Origin: Yoonia vestfoldensis | Lineage (GTDB): Bacteria > Pseudomonadota > Alphaproteobacteria > Rhodobacterales > Rhodobacteraceae | Length of the DNA stretch: 64,000 nucleotides | NCBI RefSeq assembly: GCF_002158905.1 | Contig: NZ_CP021431.1 | Location: forward strand, 1,302,001-1,366,000 | Direction of reading: 5' to 3' | Shown here: piece by piece, positions 10,932-20,047 of the stretch | Layout of the letters: every line of letters starts with the position of its first letter | Numbering within the stretch: the first letter of the stretch is position 1 | Translations under genes and position numbers: made by a program | The notes under the pieces: model-generated | Told to the model about the DNA's origin: nothing | The model's database searches: none | The model's input: the letters and a program-made list of their open reading frames with translations, nothing else

Positions 10932-11935
10932 CGGGCTGCGTCCGGTGCCGCGCCGCTGCCAATCGCGACCAGATGCACCGCCGATCCGGTCAGCGCGGCG
11001 TAATCATCCTCGACCACATGCACGGCGAAATTGCCCATGAAACCGGCGAAACGCCCCTTGTCGCGGAACGCCTCGGCAAAGCCGAAACGCGCCAGATGCG
11101 GCGCAAAGGCCCGTGCCACGCCGCCCACCAGATAGACCCCGCCAAAGGGCAGCTGGATCAGCGACAGATTTCCGCAGACCGTGCCCAGGATGCGGGTGAA
11201 CAGCTCTGCCGCGGCGCGCGCGCGCGGATCGCTGTCATCGGCACAGGCGGCCATGATATCCTGCGCCGTCGCCTCGCGCGGGTCGCCTGCCTCGTTGCCC
11301 AGAAAGGCATAGACCCGTTCCAGCCCGCGCCCTGACAAGACATCCTCGACCGCCGGAAAGCCATGCGCGGTGGACACGAATTGGCACAGGCGCAATTCCA
11401 TCTCGTTGCGGATCGGCAGATTGGCATGGCCGCTTTCGGACGGGGTGACGATCCGGCCGGTGGGCAGCTCGAACACCGGGGCTGCGTTGAACCCGGTGCC
11501 GATGCCGATCACCAGCTTGGCGGCCTGCGCGCCGGTATCGGGGTCGGTATCGGGGCCGGGCAGGATCGTGCGGATATTGGCCGGCTCCAGATGCCCCAGC
11601 GCATGGCCCTGCGCCTGTAGATCGTTCAGGATCGCCACCGTTTCGGCCTTGGTCGCGCGGGCCAGCGTGGTCTTGTCGATGGTCCAGTCCAGATTGGTCA
11701 TCGTCGCGCGCCCGTCGCGCACCGGGCCTGCCACGGCCACGCAGGCCGCAACGGGATCGACGCCGCCTTCATCCGCGATATAGCGGCGCAGCACCGATTC
11801 CAGCCCCGGAAAATCCGCATTGGCATAGCGCCGGATCGTGGTTGTGATGATCCGGTGCCCGTCGGCCAAGGCGACACGCGTATTGGTGCCACCGATATCG
11901 GCGACAAGGGCATAGCTGTTTGCGGGGTGGGACAT
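10928..11935 (-). CDS. glk: Glucokinase
   Basis: 335-residue cytosolic ATP-dependent glucokinase that phosphorylates glucose released by the glucosidases encoded alongside it. The N-terminal phosphate loop VADIGGTNTRVAL and the central TPSESGHANLPI segment of the bacterial Glk family are present. It is the last gene of aglR-bgl-glk, 8 bp after bgl, and so is probably under AglR control. It runs convergent to cckA; the two stop codons share the palindrome CTAG. Confidence 0.93.
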   Translation of the reverse strand: MSHPANSYALVADIGGTNTRVALADGHRIITTTIRRYANADFPGLESVLRRYIADEGGVDPVAACVAVAGPVRDGRATMTNLDWTIDKTTLARATKAETVAILNDLQAQGHALGHLEPANIRTILPGPDTDPDTGAQAAKLVIGIGTGFNAAPVFELPTGRIVTPSESGHANLPIRNEMELRLCQFVSTAHGFPAVEDVLSGRGLERVYAFLGNEAGDPREATAQDIMAACADDSDPRARAAAELFTRILGTVCGNLSLIQLPFGGVYLVGGVARAFAPHLARFGFAEAFRDKGRFAGFMGNFAVHVVEDDYAALTGSAVHLVAIGSGAAPDAAR

Positions 11936-11943
11936 GGGGCTTC

Positions 11944-13266
11944 CTAGCGCGCGATGGCGGATTTGAACGCGTGATAGGACGCTTTCGGCGTCCGCTTCAA
12001 GGTGTCGAAATCGACATGGACCATCCCGAACCGCTTTTCATAGCCAAAGGCCCATTCGTAATTATCCAGCAGCGACCAATAAAAGAACCCCTGCACATTG
12101 GCCCCCGCCGCAATGGCGCGCGCGGTGGCGGTGACATGGTCGGACACGAATTGCACGCGTGCGGGGTCATCGACAGCGCCGTTTTCCAGATGATCATCCC
12201 AGGCCATGCCATTTTCGGTAACGAAAAGCGGCAGATCGCCGACATAATCATCCGCCAGCCGCGTCAGGAAGGATTGCAGCCCATCGGGGTAGATTTCCCA
12301 GCCCATCTGGGTTTTCGCGCCCGGCCCTTCATGCGATGCCAGATGCGGCCAAGGCTGGGCGGTATCGGTCGTGACCTGATGGCGCGTGTAATAATTGACG
12401 CCCAGAAAATCGATGCTTTGGCTGATCTCGGCCATATCATCGCGCCAGCCTGCGGGCATATGGGGGGCGAAACCGTCCAAGGCTTCGGCGGGATAGCTGC
12501 CTTGGGTGACGGCCTCGACAAACCAGCGGTTCATGATCGCATCCCATCTTGCCACGGCCTGTGCCGCCCCGGCACTGTCATCCAGCGGCGCGGTATGGTC
12601 GAAATTCAGCACGATGCCGCAATTTTGCATGCCCTTGGCGCGCAGCCGCGTCATCGCCATTCCATGCGCAAGGTTGATATGATGCATCGCGCGCGCCGTG
12701 GCGCGGATATCGCGCAGGCCGGGCGCATGATGGCCCAGGAAATGCGACAGATAGGCGATGCACCACGGCTCGTTGATCGTGGCGATGGCATGGACGCGGT
12801 CCCCGATCCGGTCGGTGATCACATCGGTGAAATTGGCAAAGGCGGCACAGGTGTCGCGGTTGGTCCAGCCGCCCTGATCGGCCAGCGCCGAGGGCAATTC
12901 CCAATGATAGAGCGTCTGGAACGGCTTCAGCCCGCGTTCCAGCATCGCATCAACCAGCCGGTCGTAGAAATCAAGCCCCTCGGGGTTCACCGTCCGCCCG
13001 TCCGGCATGACCCGCGCCCAGGATGTCGAAAAGCGGTAGGCATCCATGCCCGCATCGCGCAACAGGTCCAGATCTTCGGCAAAGCGGTGGTAATGGTCGC
13101 AGGCCAGCGCGCCGTTTTCGGCCCGCACCACATTGCCGGGCGTGGCGGCGAATGTGTCCCAATGGGTCGGGCCTGCGCCGCCGAATTGATGCCCTTCGAT
13201 CTGATAGGCGGCCGTGGCGGCCCCGAACAGGAAACTGTCGGGAAAATCGCTGCGTTTGAAATGCAT
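11944..13266 (-). CDS. GH1 family beta-glucosidase
   Basis: 440-residue cytosolic glycosyl hydrolase family 1 enzyme hydrolysing beta-glucosides. Visible motifs are the N-terminal FLFGAATAAYQIEG, the acid/base segment ATINEPWCIAYLSHFLG and the nucleophile segment PLFVTENGMAWDD, plus the late NYEWAFGYEKRFGMVHVDF region. No signal peptide is seen, consistent with hydrolysis of imported oligosaccharide. It starts one base after the aglR stop and precedes glk by 8 bp, so the three form a tight operon. A beta-glucosidase beside an alpha-glucoside importer suggests that the locus handles mixed glucosides. Confidence 0.94.
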   Translation of the reverse strand: MHFKRSDFPDSFLFGAATAAYQIEGHQFGGAGPTHWDTFAATPGNVVRAENGALACDHYHRFAEDLDLLRDAGMDAYRFSTSWARVMPDGRTVNPEGLDFYDRLVDAMLERGLKPFQTLYHWELPSALADQGGWTNRDTCAAFANFTDVITDRIGDRVHAIATINEPWCIAYLSHFLGHHAPGLRDIRATARAMHHINLAHGMAMTRLRAKGMQNCGIVLNFDHTAPLDDSAGAAQAVARWDAIMNRWFVEAVTQGSYPAEALDGFAPHMPAGWRDDMAEISQSIDFLGVNYYTRHQVTTDTAQPWPHLASHEGPGAKTQMGWEIYPDGLQSFLTRLADDYVGDLPLFVTENGMAWDDHLENGAVDDPARVQFVSDHVTATARAIAAGANVQGFFYWSLLDNYEWAFGYEKRFGMVHVDFDTLKRTPKASYHAFKSAIAR

Positions 13267-13267
13267 G

Positions 13268-14299
13268 TCAGTCCTTTCTGGGGGCGGGTCCGGTCGAGCG
13301 GCCCACCATCAATTCCGCTTCGAGAAGCACATTCTGATGCGCCAGATCAGGGTCAGCGATCCCCCCCAGCAGCATTTCCGCCAACCGCGCCCCCGCAGCC
13401 CGCACCGACGACCGTGTCGCGGTGAAAATCGGGATATCATCGCCGTTCTTGAGATAGGACAGATCATCGTCATGGGTGATGATCGAGACATCGCGCCCCA
13501 TGACCAGACCTGATTCTTCGACCGCGCGCCGCGCCCCCAAAGCCGAGATCAGCGAGGCACAGAGCAGCGCTGTGGGCGGATCATCCAAGGCCAGCATGGC
13601 GCGGGTGGATTGATAGCCAAAGACTTCGGTCATCTCGCTGGAATGCATGATCGCGGGATCAACAGGCACGCCGCGTTCCAGCAGCGCGATCGTATAGCCG
13701 TCGCGCCGCCGATGGGCGAAATCCATGAATTCCATCCCATTGATCAACCCGATCCGCCGGTGCCCCAGATCCAGCAGGAAATCCGTGGCCCGCTGGAACG
13801 CATGGCGGTTGTTCACATCCAGCCAGGCATAGGGCAGGGTGGCCCCCGACGACCGGCCATGCACCACGAAAGGCAGGCCGATTTCATGCAGCAGCTTGAT
13901 CCGGCTGTCATCCAGCCTTGGCCCATGCACGACCACCCCGTCCACCGCGCGGCGCGCCTTCAGCCCGCGGTAGACCTGTTCTTCCTGCGCGTCATCGGCG
14001 GTGCACAGGATCATCTCATAGCCGTGGCTGGCATAGGTTTCCCCCGCACCGGCGATGAAATCGCCAAAGATCGGGTTGACCATCTCGTGTTTGCTGGAAA
14101 TCGGGATGACATGGCCGATGGCCAGCGCCTTGCCGGTCGCCAGCCCTTTGGCGCGGGTGCTGGGGCGATAATGATATTGCGCCGCCGCCCGTTCGACACG
14201 CAGCCGCGTCGCCTCGTTCACCTCGGGATAGCCGTTCAGCGCGCGGCTGACGGTGGTCTGGCTAAGCCCCAGCCTTTGCGAGAGTTGCTTGAGGTTCAT
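13268..14299 (-). CDS. aglR: LacI-family transcriptional regulator of the alpha-glucoside locus (AglR-like)
   Basis: 343-residue repressor. The N-terminal HTH, MNLKQLSQRLGLSQTTVSRALNGYPEVNEATR, is followed by the hinge and a periplasmic-binding-protein-like sugar domain. The start is placed at 14299. A start 69 bases upstream (14368) would add 23 residues ahead of the HTH, and those bases contain an operator-like palindrome (14314-14327), which argues that they are leader DNA. The gene heads aglR-bgl-glk and is divergent from aglEFGAK. The two operators suggest repression of both arms, lifted by an imported glucoside. Confidence 0.9.
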   Translation of the reverse strand: MNLKQLSQRLGLSQTTVSRALNGYPEVNEATRLRVERAAAQYHYRPSTRAKGLATGKALAIGHVIPISSKHEMVNPIFGDFIAGAGETYASHGYEMILCTADDAQEEQVYRGLKARRAVDGVVVHGPRLDDSRIKLLHEIGLPFVVHGRSSGATLPYAWLDVNNRHAFQRATDFLLDLGHRRIGLINGMEFMDFAHRRRDGYTIALLERGVPVDPAIMHSSEMTEVFGYQSTRAMLALDDPPTALLCASLISALGARRAVEESGLVMGRDVSIITHDDDLSYLKNGDDIPIFTATRSSVRAAGARLAEMLLGGIADPDLAHQNVLLEAELMVGRSTGPAPRKD

Positions 14300-14313
14300 C
14301 TGGTCCCGGTCTT

Positions 14314-14327
14314 CCAAAGCGCTTTCA
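14314..14327. promoter_or_regulatory. LacI-type operator, near aglR start
   Basis: CCAAAGCGCTTTCA is a palindromic LacI/GalR-type operator centred on GCGC with one mismatched end pair. It ends 15 bases upstream of the chosen aglR start codon and nearly matches the perfect operator at 14476. It is a likely autoregulatory site. Confidence 0.7.
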
Positions 14328-14368
14328 AATTGGCGGATCAAACTGTGCAAGTCAATTTGATCTTTCAC

Positions 14369-14597
14369 TGCTCATAATCGTTTGAGTAAACCTGCATCTG
14401 CCTAAATCCAAGGCATTTTTTCAGAAATGACTGCGTCATTGACAAATTGCAAACCTTGAATGACTGTGGCGATATCCAAAGCGCTTTGGGGTTGCGATTC
14501 CTTGGCGTGGTAAGATGGGAAGACCGGCACTTTGAAGACCGGCACTCTAGTGTCACGAAACGCACATGCCATGTCGGCATGATTGGGAGGAATATCA
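14369..14597. promoter_or_regulatory. Divergent aglR/aglE control region
   Basis: This non-coding stretch separates the two arms of the sugar locus. It holds a TTGACA hexamer (14439-14444) suitable as a -35 element for aglE, the perfect LacI operator at 14476-14489, and two direct copies of the 13-mer GAAGACCGGCACT (14519-14531 and 14534-14546). A GGGAGG ribosome site at 14585-14590 serves aglE. The -10 elements are not clear. Confidence 0.55.
14476..14489. promoter_or_regulatory. LacI-type operator, aglE promoter
   Basis: CCAAAGCGCTTTGG is a perfect 14-bp palindrome with the CG centre typical of LacI/GalR regulators. It lies 32 bp downstream of the TTGACA hexamer and 108 bp upstream of the aglE start, where a bound repressor would block aglE transcription. 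Its near-twin is at 14314; the centres are 162 bp apart, compatible with DNA looping. Confidence 0.8.
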
Positions 14598-15863
14598 ATG
14601 AAATTCAAACTGTATGCCAGCGTGGCAGCGGTTGCTTTGGGCAGCGCTGCACAGGCCGAACAGATCACCGTGTTCGGTCCTTGGCTTGGCCCGGATCAGG
14701 CCAATGTCGAACAGGTGCTGGCCGCCTTCGCCGCCGCGACCGGCCATGACGTGCGCTATACCGGGTCTGACAGCTTTGAGCAGCAGATCATGATCGACGC
14801 CGAGGCAGGCTCTGCCCCGAATGTCGCCGTCTTCCCGCAGCCCGGCCTTGCCGCCGATATGGCGCGCCGTGGCTTTCTGACGCCGCTGCCCGATGGCACC
14901 GGTGATTGGCTGCTGGACAATTACGCCGCCGGTCAGTCCTGGGTCGATCTGGGCACCTATACCGGCCCCGAGGGCAACCCCGATCTTTACGGCTTTTTCT
15001 ACAAGGTCGATGTGAAATCGTTGGTCTGGTACAGCCCCGAGAATTTCGAGGATGCGGGCTATGACGTGCCGCAGAGCATGGAAGAGCTGATCGCGCTCTC
15101 CGAACAGATCGTCGCCGATGGCGGCACGCCTTGGTGCATCGGTCTGGGGTCGGGTGGGGCCACCGGTTGGCCTGCGACCGATTGGGTCGAGGATATGATG
15201 CTGCGCACCCAGCCGCCCGAAGTCTATGACGCCTGGGTCAGCAACGAGCTGCCCTTTGACGCGCCCGAAGTCGTGAATGCGATCGAACAATTCGGCCTAT
15301 TCGCGCGCAATGATGCCTTTGTCGCCGGTGGTGCCGGTGCGGTGGCCACGACCGATTTCCGCGACAGCCCCAAGGGTCTGTTTGACAGCCCGCCGCAATG
15401 CTACATGCATCGTCAGGCGTCATTCATCCCCGCTTTCTTCCCCGAAGGGACCGAAGTGGGCGCAGATGCCGATTTCTTCTACTTCCCCGCCTACGAATCC
15501 GAGGATCTGGGCTCGCCCGTTCTGGGGGCCGGCACGCTGTGGGCGATCACCAACCCAAGCGATGCCGCCAATGATCTGATCGAATTCCTCAAGACACCCG
15601 AGGCGCATGAGATCTGGATGGGGCTGGGCGGTTTCCTGACACCGCATACCGGCGTGGATAATGCCGCTTTCGGTGATCCGACGCTGGCAAATATGAATGA
15701 CATTCTGTTGGGCGCGACCACCTTCCGCTTTGACGCATCCGATCTGATGCCGGGCGCTGTGGGGGCGGGGTCGTTCTGGACCGGCATGGTCGATTATGCC
15801 GGCGGTGCCGATGCCGCCGAGGTCGCCGCACGGATCCAGGCCTCTTGGGATGCGATCCAGTAA
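14598..15863 (+). CDS. aglE: Alpha-glucoside ABC transporter, periplasmic substrate-binding protein
   Basis: 421-residue solute-binding protein. A Sec signal peptide (KFKLYASVAAVALGSAAQA) ends at about residue 20. The body is a family 1 sugar-binding fold (ITVFGPWLGPDQANVEQVL, with many aromatic residues for sugar stacking). The ATG at 14598 was chosen for the GGGAGG at 14585-14590 and the intact signal peptide; an in-frame TTG at 14583 falls inside the ribosome site. First gene of aglEFGAK, in the same order as the Sinorhizobium alpha-glucoside operon. It is followed by a strong hairpin that may keep its transcript more abundant than those of the permeases. Confidence 0.92.
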   Translation: MKFKLYASVAAVALGSAAQAEQITVFGPWLGPDQANVEQVLAAFAAATGHDVRYTGSDSFEQQIMIDAEAGSAPNVAVFPQPGLAADMARRGFLTPLPDGTGDWLLDNYAAGQSWVDLGTYTGPEGNPDLYGFFYKVDVKSLVWYSPENFEDAGYDVPQSMEELIALSEQIVADGGTPWCIGLGSGGATGWPATDWVEDMMLRTQPPEVYDAWVSNELPFDAPEVVNAIEQFGLFARNDAFVAGGAGAVATTDFRDSPKGLFDSPPQCYMHRQASFIPAFFPEGTEVGADADFFYFPAYESEDLGSPVLGAGTLWAITNPSDAANDLIEFLKTPEAHEIWMGLGGFLTPHTGVDNAAFGDPTLANMNDILLGATTFRFDASDLMPGAVGAGSFWTGMVDYAGGADAAEVAARIQASWDAIQ

Positions 15864-15884
15864 TCGCTTGCAGGATTGACAATC

Positions 15885-15915
15885 GGGTGACCCGGCCGGT
15901 CTGGTCGGGTCATCC
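15885..15915 (+). other. Intercistronic hairpin between aglE and aglF
   Basis: GGGTGACCCGGCC and GGTCGGGTCATCC pair across a five-base loop, giving a stem of about 13 bp with two G-U pairs. There is no U-tract, so full termination is unlikely. Such stems after binding-protein genes usually protect the upstream mRNA and give uneven operon stoichiometry. Confidence 0.6.
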
Positions 15916-15945
15916 GCCGCTTGCGCAGCCCAAGGAGAGAGACTG

Positions 15946-17169
15946 ATGAATCCTGCATTACAGGGTCTTGTGACGATCATCATCGGTGTCGGTGGCTGCG
16001 TCGCGTATTTTTACTTTTCCAACCAGTTTCTGGACAAGGTGCTGCTGCCCGCAAAAGGGGCCAATGCAGGCCGCAATATCAACCGTGCCAACCTGATCCG
16101 GCCCTGGTTGTTCCTGTTTCCCGCGATTTTCGCGCTGGGGCTGTATCTGGCCTATCCGGTCGTCGCGACCCTGTGGTATTCGCTGACCGACCGCAATCAG
16201 GGCGGCGCTTTCGTCGGGCTTGCCAATTACCAGCGCATGATGGCCGAACCCAAATTCTGGGAAGCCTTGCGCAATAATATGCTCTGGCTGATCATCGTGC
16301 CTGCCGCATCGACCGCATTCGGTCTGCTGGCAGCCCAATTGACCGACCGGATCAAATGGGGGGCCATCGCCAAATCGCTGATCTTCATGCCGATGGCGAT
16401 TTCCTTTGTGGGTGCCTCGGTGATTTTCAAGCTGATCTATGACACCCGCCCCGTGGATCAAAGCCAGATCGGCGCGCTGAACGCGCTATGGCTGCAATTT
16501 GATGGCGGGATAGGGTCTTTCCTGATCTTGCGGCTTTTGCCCGGTGCGCTGATGATCTCGGCGGCGGCATTGGCGCTGTTTCTGGCCTATACCAATGCGC
16601 AGGCGATCCGCGAAAAAGGGGCCAGCGCCGGGTCGGTGCTGCGGGTCGTGCTGATCGCGGTCATGGCCTATGTGATCTATGCCGCGCTGTCGCTGGCTTA
16701 TGGTGCCTTTACCAATGTCCACCCCTACGGCGTGCCGCAGACCTGGCTGACCATTCCGGGGTGGAATTCATTCCTTTTGATGGTGGTGCTGATCTGGATC
16801 CAGACCGGGTTTGCCATGGTGATCCTGTCCGCCGCCCTGCGCGGCATCCCCGAGGAAACCATCGAGGCCGCCATCGTCGACGGCGCAAACCCGTTTCAGG
16901 TGTTTTTCAAAATCAAGATGCCGCAGATCGCGGGCACGATCGTCGTGGTCTGGACCACGATCACGCTGGTCGTGCTCAAGGTCTTCGACATCGTCTTTGC
17001 CATGACCAACGGGCAATGGGAAACGCAGGTTTTGGCCAATTACATGTTCGACAAGCTGTTCCGCGCATCCGATTGGGGGGTGGGGTCAGCCAGCGCAATG
17101 GTGATCATGCTGCTGGTCAGCCCGATCCTGATCTGGAACGTCTATAACGCCCGCAAGGAGATGCGCTGA
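15946..17169 (+). CDS. aglF: Alpha-glucoside ABC transporter permease AglF
   Basis: 407-residue inner-membrane permease of the MalF type. It has an N-terminal TM segment, a second at the RPWLFLFPAIFALGLYLAYPVV stretch, and further TM spans. The cytoplasmic coupling (EAA) loop reads EAAIVDGANPFQVFFKIKMP, which contacts the ATPase AglK. A family-typical extra loop separates the early TM pairs. The start is supported by AAGGAGAG at 15931-15938. The stop overlaps the aglG ATG by one base. Confidence 0.93.
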   Translation: MNPALQGLVTIIIGVGGCVAYFYFSNQFLDKVLLPAKGANAGRNINRANLIRPWLFLFPAIFALGLYLAYPVVATLWYSLTDRNQGGAFVGLANYQRMMAEPKFWEALRNNMLWLIIVPAASTAFGLLAAQLTDRIKWGAIAKSLIFMPMAISFVGASVIFKLIYDTRPVDQSQIGALNALWLQFDGGIGSFLILRLLPGALMISAAALALFLAYTNAQAIREKGASAGSVLRVVLIAVMAYVIYAALSLAYGAFTNVHPYGVPQTWLTIPGWNSFLLMVVLIWIQTGFAMVILSAALRGIPEETIEAAIVDGANPFQVFFKIKMPQIAGTIVVVWTTITLVVLKVFDIVFAMTNGQWETQVLANYMFDKLFRASDWGVGSASAMVIMLLVSPILIWNVYNARKEMR

Positions 17170-18323
17170 TGGAAAATATCGCGGGTCGCACCTCGGCGCT
17201 GAACTGGGTTGTGCAGATATCGGTCGTGCTTTTGGTGGCTTTGTGGCTGTTTCCGACAATCGGGCTGCTGGTATCCTCGTTCCGCACGTCGGACCAGATA
17301 TCAGGGTCCGGCTGGTGGGGGGCGCTGACGGCCAGTGAACAGAACCTGACGCTGCGCACGGCCAACCCCGGCGATGACGGCGCGCAGATGCTGGTGAACG
17401 GCGTCTATACCGTGCAAGGTCAGCTTTTCGGGGATGGGTCCGAGGCGGAAATCAGCGCTTGGGGCACGTCCTCGCTGCGGATCAGCGAATTCGCACCCGG
17501 TGACACCGCGGAACTCTCGGACGGAGAGACCCTCACTGTGCAGGCCGATGGCGCCTATGTCTGGACCAGCCCGCAGGAACTGACCGGCCGCGGGCAGCGC
17601 ATTTTCGTGACCGCCACGACGCCGCCCGAATTTACCTTGCAGAATTACGAACGCGTCCTGTTCAGCGGTGACAGCACCGATGGCATGACGCGGGCGTTTT
17701 TCAACACGCTGACGGTGACGATCCCGGCGACGATCATTCCCATCGTGATCGCGGCCTTTGCCGCCTATGCGCTGGCCTGGATGGATTTTCCGGGCCGTGC
17801 GCTGCTGATCGCGGCCGTGGTCGGCTTGCTGGTCGTGCCGCTGCAATTGGCGCTGATCCCGCTGTTGCGGCTGCATTTGGAAATCGGGATCGGCAAAGGC
17901 TATCTGGGCACTTGGCTGGCGCATACCGGGTTCGGGCTGCCGCTGGCGATCTATCTCTTACGCAATTACATGGTCGGCCTGCCGCGTGACATCATCGAGA
18001 ATGCCAAGGTCGATGGCGCGACGGATTTCCAGATTTTCACGAAAATCATCCTGCCGCTGTCGTTTCCGGCTTTGGCCAGTTTTGCAATCTTCCAGTTTTT
18101 ATGGACATGGAATGACCTGCTGGTGGCCAAGGTGTTCTTGATCGACGCCACCGGGGAAACCACCGTGATGACCAACCAGATCGTTGAATTGCTGGGCACG
18201 CGCGGTGGCAATTGGGAAATTCTGGCGACGGCGGCTTTCGTGTCGATCGCGGTGCCGCTGGCGGTGTTTTTCGCCATGCAACGCTATCTGGTGCGCGGCC
18301 TTCTGGCCGGGTCAGTGAAATAA
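17169..18323 (+). CDS. aglG: Alpha-glucoside ABC transporter permease AglG
   Basis: 384-residue MalG-type permease. After the first TM segment (about residues 15-38) there is a long soluble, probably periplasmic, insertion of roughly 110 residues, then the remaining TM helices. The EAA loop reads ENAKVDGATDFQIFTKIILP. It starts at the last base of the aglF stop, so translation is coupled. It pairs with AglF to form the channel through which maltose, sucrose or trehalose-like substrates enter; the exact sugar is not readable. Confidence 0.93.
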   Translation: MENIAGRTSALNWVVQISVVLLVALWLFPTIGLLVSSFRTSDQISGSGWWGALTASEQNLTLRTANPGDDGAQMLVNGVYTVQGQLFGDGSEAEISAWGTSSLRISEFAPGDTAELSDGETLTVQADGAYVWTSPQELTGRGQRIFVTATTPPEFTLQNYERVLFSGDSTDGMTRAFFNTLTVTIPATIIPIVIAAFAAYALAWMDFPGRALLIAAVVGLLVVPLQLALIPLLRLHLEIGIGKGYLGTWLAHTGFGLPLAIYLLRNYMVGLPRDIIENAKVDGATDFQIFTKIILPLSFPALASFAIFQFLWTWNDLLVAKVFLIDATGETTVMTNQIVELLGTRGGNWEILATAAFVSIAVPLAVFFAMQRYLVRGLLAGSVK

Positions 18324-18381
18324 AATTTGAGGCTATGACGATCCGGCGTCACCGGGTCGTCACGAAACAGGACAAGACATT

Positions 18382-20025
18382 ATGACGGCATTGGCCACAA
18401 ACACCGAGATGGCGGTGAACAAGGATTGGTGGCGCGGGGCGGTGATCTATCAGATCTATCCGCGCAGTTACCAAGACAGCAATGGCGACGGCATCGGCGA
18501 CCTTTTGGGGATCGTGCAGCGGCTGCCCTATATCGCCTCGCTGGGGGTGGATGCGATCTGGATATCGCCTTTCTTCACCTCGCCGATGAAGGATTTCGGC
18601 TATGACGTCAGCGATTATTGTGACGTCGATCCGATGTTCGGCAGCCTCGCCGATTTCGATGCGGTGGTGGAAACCGCGCATAGGCTTGGGATCCGCGTGA
18701 TGATCGATCTGGTGCTCAGCCATACCAGCGACCAGCATCCCTGGTTCACCGAAAGCCGCGCCGACCGGAGCAATGACAAATCCGATTGGTATGTCTGGGC
18801 CGATCCCAAGCCCGATGGCACGCCCCCCAACAATTGGCTGTCGATCTTCGGCGGCTCTGCCTGGCATTGGGATGCGCGGCGCGAACAATATTACCTGCAT
18901 AACTTTCTGGTCTCGCAGCCCGATCTGAACTTTCACAGCCCCGCGGTGCAGGATGCGCTGTTGGATGTGGCGCAGTTCTGGCTGAACCGTGGCTGTGACG
19001 GGTTCCGGCTGGATACGATCAATTTCTACATGCATGACGCGGAATTGCGCGACAACCCGCCCCTGCCCAAGGAAAAGCGCAACGCCAATATCGCGCCCTC
19101 GGTGAACCCTTATAATCATCAGGACCATATCCACGACAAGAACCACCCCGATAACGTCAAATTCCTGGCGCGGCTGCGCGCGTTGATGGAACCTTATGGC
19201 GCCGCCGCCGTGGGCGAGGTGGGCGATGCCCAACGCGGGCTGGAAATCATGGGCCAATATACCGCCGGCAATGATCTGATGCAGATGTGCTATGCCTTTG
19301 AATTTCTGGCCAAGGACAAACCGACCGCCGCGCGCATCGTCGATGTGATGCGCCAGGTCGATGAGGTCGCGGGCGATGGCTGGGCCTGCTGGGCCTTTTC
19401 CAACCATGATGTCGTGCGCCATGCCACGCGCTGGGAATTGCCCCCCGGCGGGCAGCGCATGTTCGTCACGCTGCTGATGGCTTTGCGCGGCTCGGCCTGT
19501 ATCTATCAGGGCGAGGAACTGGGCCTGCACGAAGCCGATGTCGCCTTTGAGGATCTGCAAGACCCTTATGGCGTCGAATTCTGGCCCGAATTCAAAGGCC
19601 GCGACGGCTGTCGCACGCCGATGGTCTGGGACCGCGACAACCACCATGGCGGGTTCAGCAATGTGCGGCCCTGGCTGCCGGTGCCATCCGAGCATCTGGG
19701 CCTTTCTGTCGCCGCGCAAGAGGATGAACCCGGCGCGCTGTTGCATCATTACCGCCGCGCCATCGCCTTTCGGCACAGCCATCCCGCGCTGAGCGTGGGA
19801 TCGCATGACAAGATGCAGGCGCAGGACGACGTGATCTATTTCACCCGCACTGCGGGCGATCAGACCATCCTTTGCGCGTTCAATGTCAGCGAGACTCCGT
19901 CCGATTTCGACCCGCCCGCCGGGGATTGGATACCGATCGGGGCCGAATTGGGCAGCGCGCATATCTCGGCAGACGGCAAATTGCATTTTGGCCCGTGGCA
20001 GGTCTGCTTCGCGCTCAAAAGGTAA
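18382..20025 (+). CDS. aglA: GH13 alpha-glucosidase
   Basis: 547-residue cytosolic alpha-glucosidase (GH13 oligo-1,6-glucosidase-like group). The (beta/alpha)8 barrel begins at [29 protein letters not shown]. Catalytic residues are visible: nucleophile Asp211 in [11 protein letters not shown], acid/base Glu279 in VGEVGD and Asp343 in FSNHDV. His113 lies in [12 protein letters not shown]. There is no signal peptide, so it hydrolyses substrate after import by AglEFGK. Its position between permease and ATPase genes matches the Sinorhizobium aglEFGAK order. Confidence 0.95.
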   Translation: MTALATNTEMAVNKDWWRGAVIYQIYPRSYQDSNGDGIGDLLGIVQRLPYIASLGVDAIWISPFFTSPMKDFGYDVSDYCDVDPMFGSLADFDAVVETAHRLGIRVMIDLVLSHTSDQHPWFTESRADRSNDKSDWYVWADPKPDGTPPNNWLSIFGGSAWHWDARREQYYLHNFLVSQPDLNFHSPAVQDALLDVAQFWLNRGCDGFRLDTINFYMHDAELRDNPPLPKEKRNANIAPSVNPYNHQDHIHDKNHPDNVKFLARLRALMEPYGAAAVGEVGDAQRGLEIMGQYTAGNDLMQMCYAFEFLAKDKPTAARIVDVMRQVDEVAGDGWACWAFSNHDVVRHATRWELPPGGQRMFVTLLMALRGSACIYQGEELGLHEADVAFEDLQDPYGVEFWPEFKGRDGCRTPMVWDRDNHHGGFSNVRPWLPVPSEHLGLSVAAQEDEPGALLHHYRRAIAFRHSHPALSVGSHDKMQAQDDVIYFTRTAGDQTILCAFNVSETPSDFDPPAGDWIPIGAELGSAHISADGKLHFGPWQVCFALKR

Positions 20026-20047
20026 GGCAACCAAGGGGAGTTCCGAC

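Noticed and set aside
11920..13425. 501-residue plus-strand frame
   Set aside because: Antisense shadow of the GH1 gene with no family motifs and His/Arg/Gly-rich composition typical of complementary-strand frames.
13268..14368. Longer AglR start at 14368
   Set aside because: It would place an operator palindrome inside the coding sequence and add 23 residues before the canonical LacI HTH.
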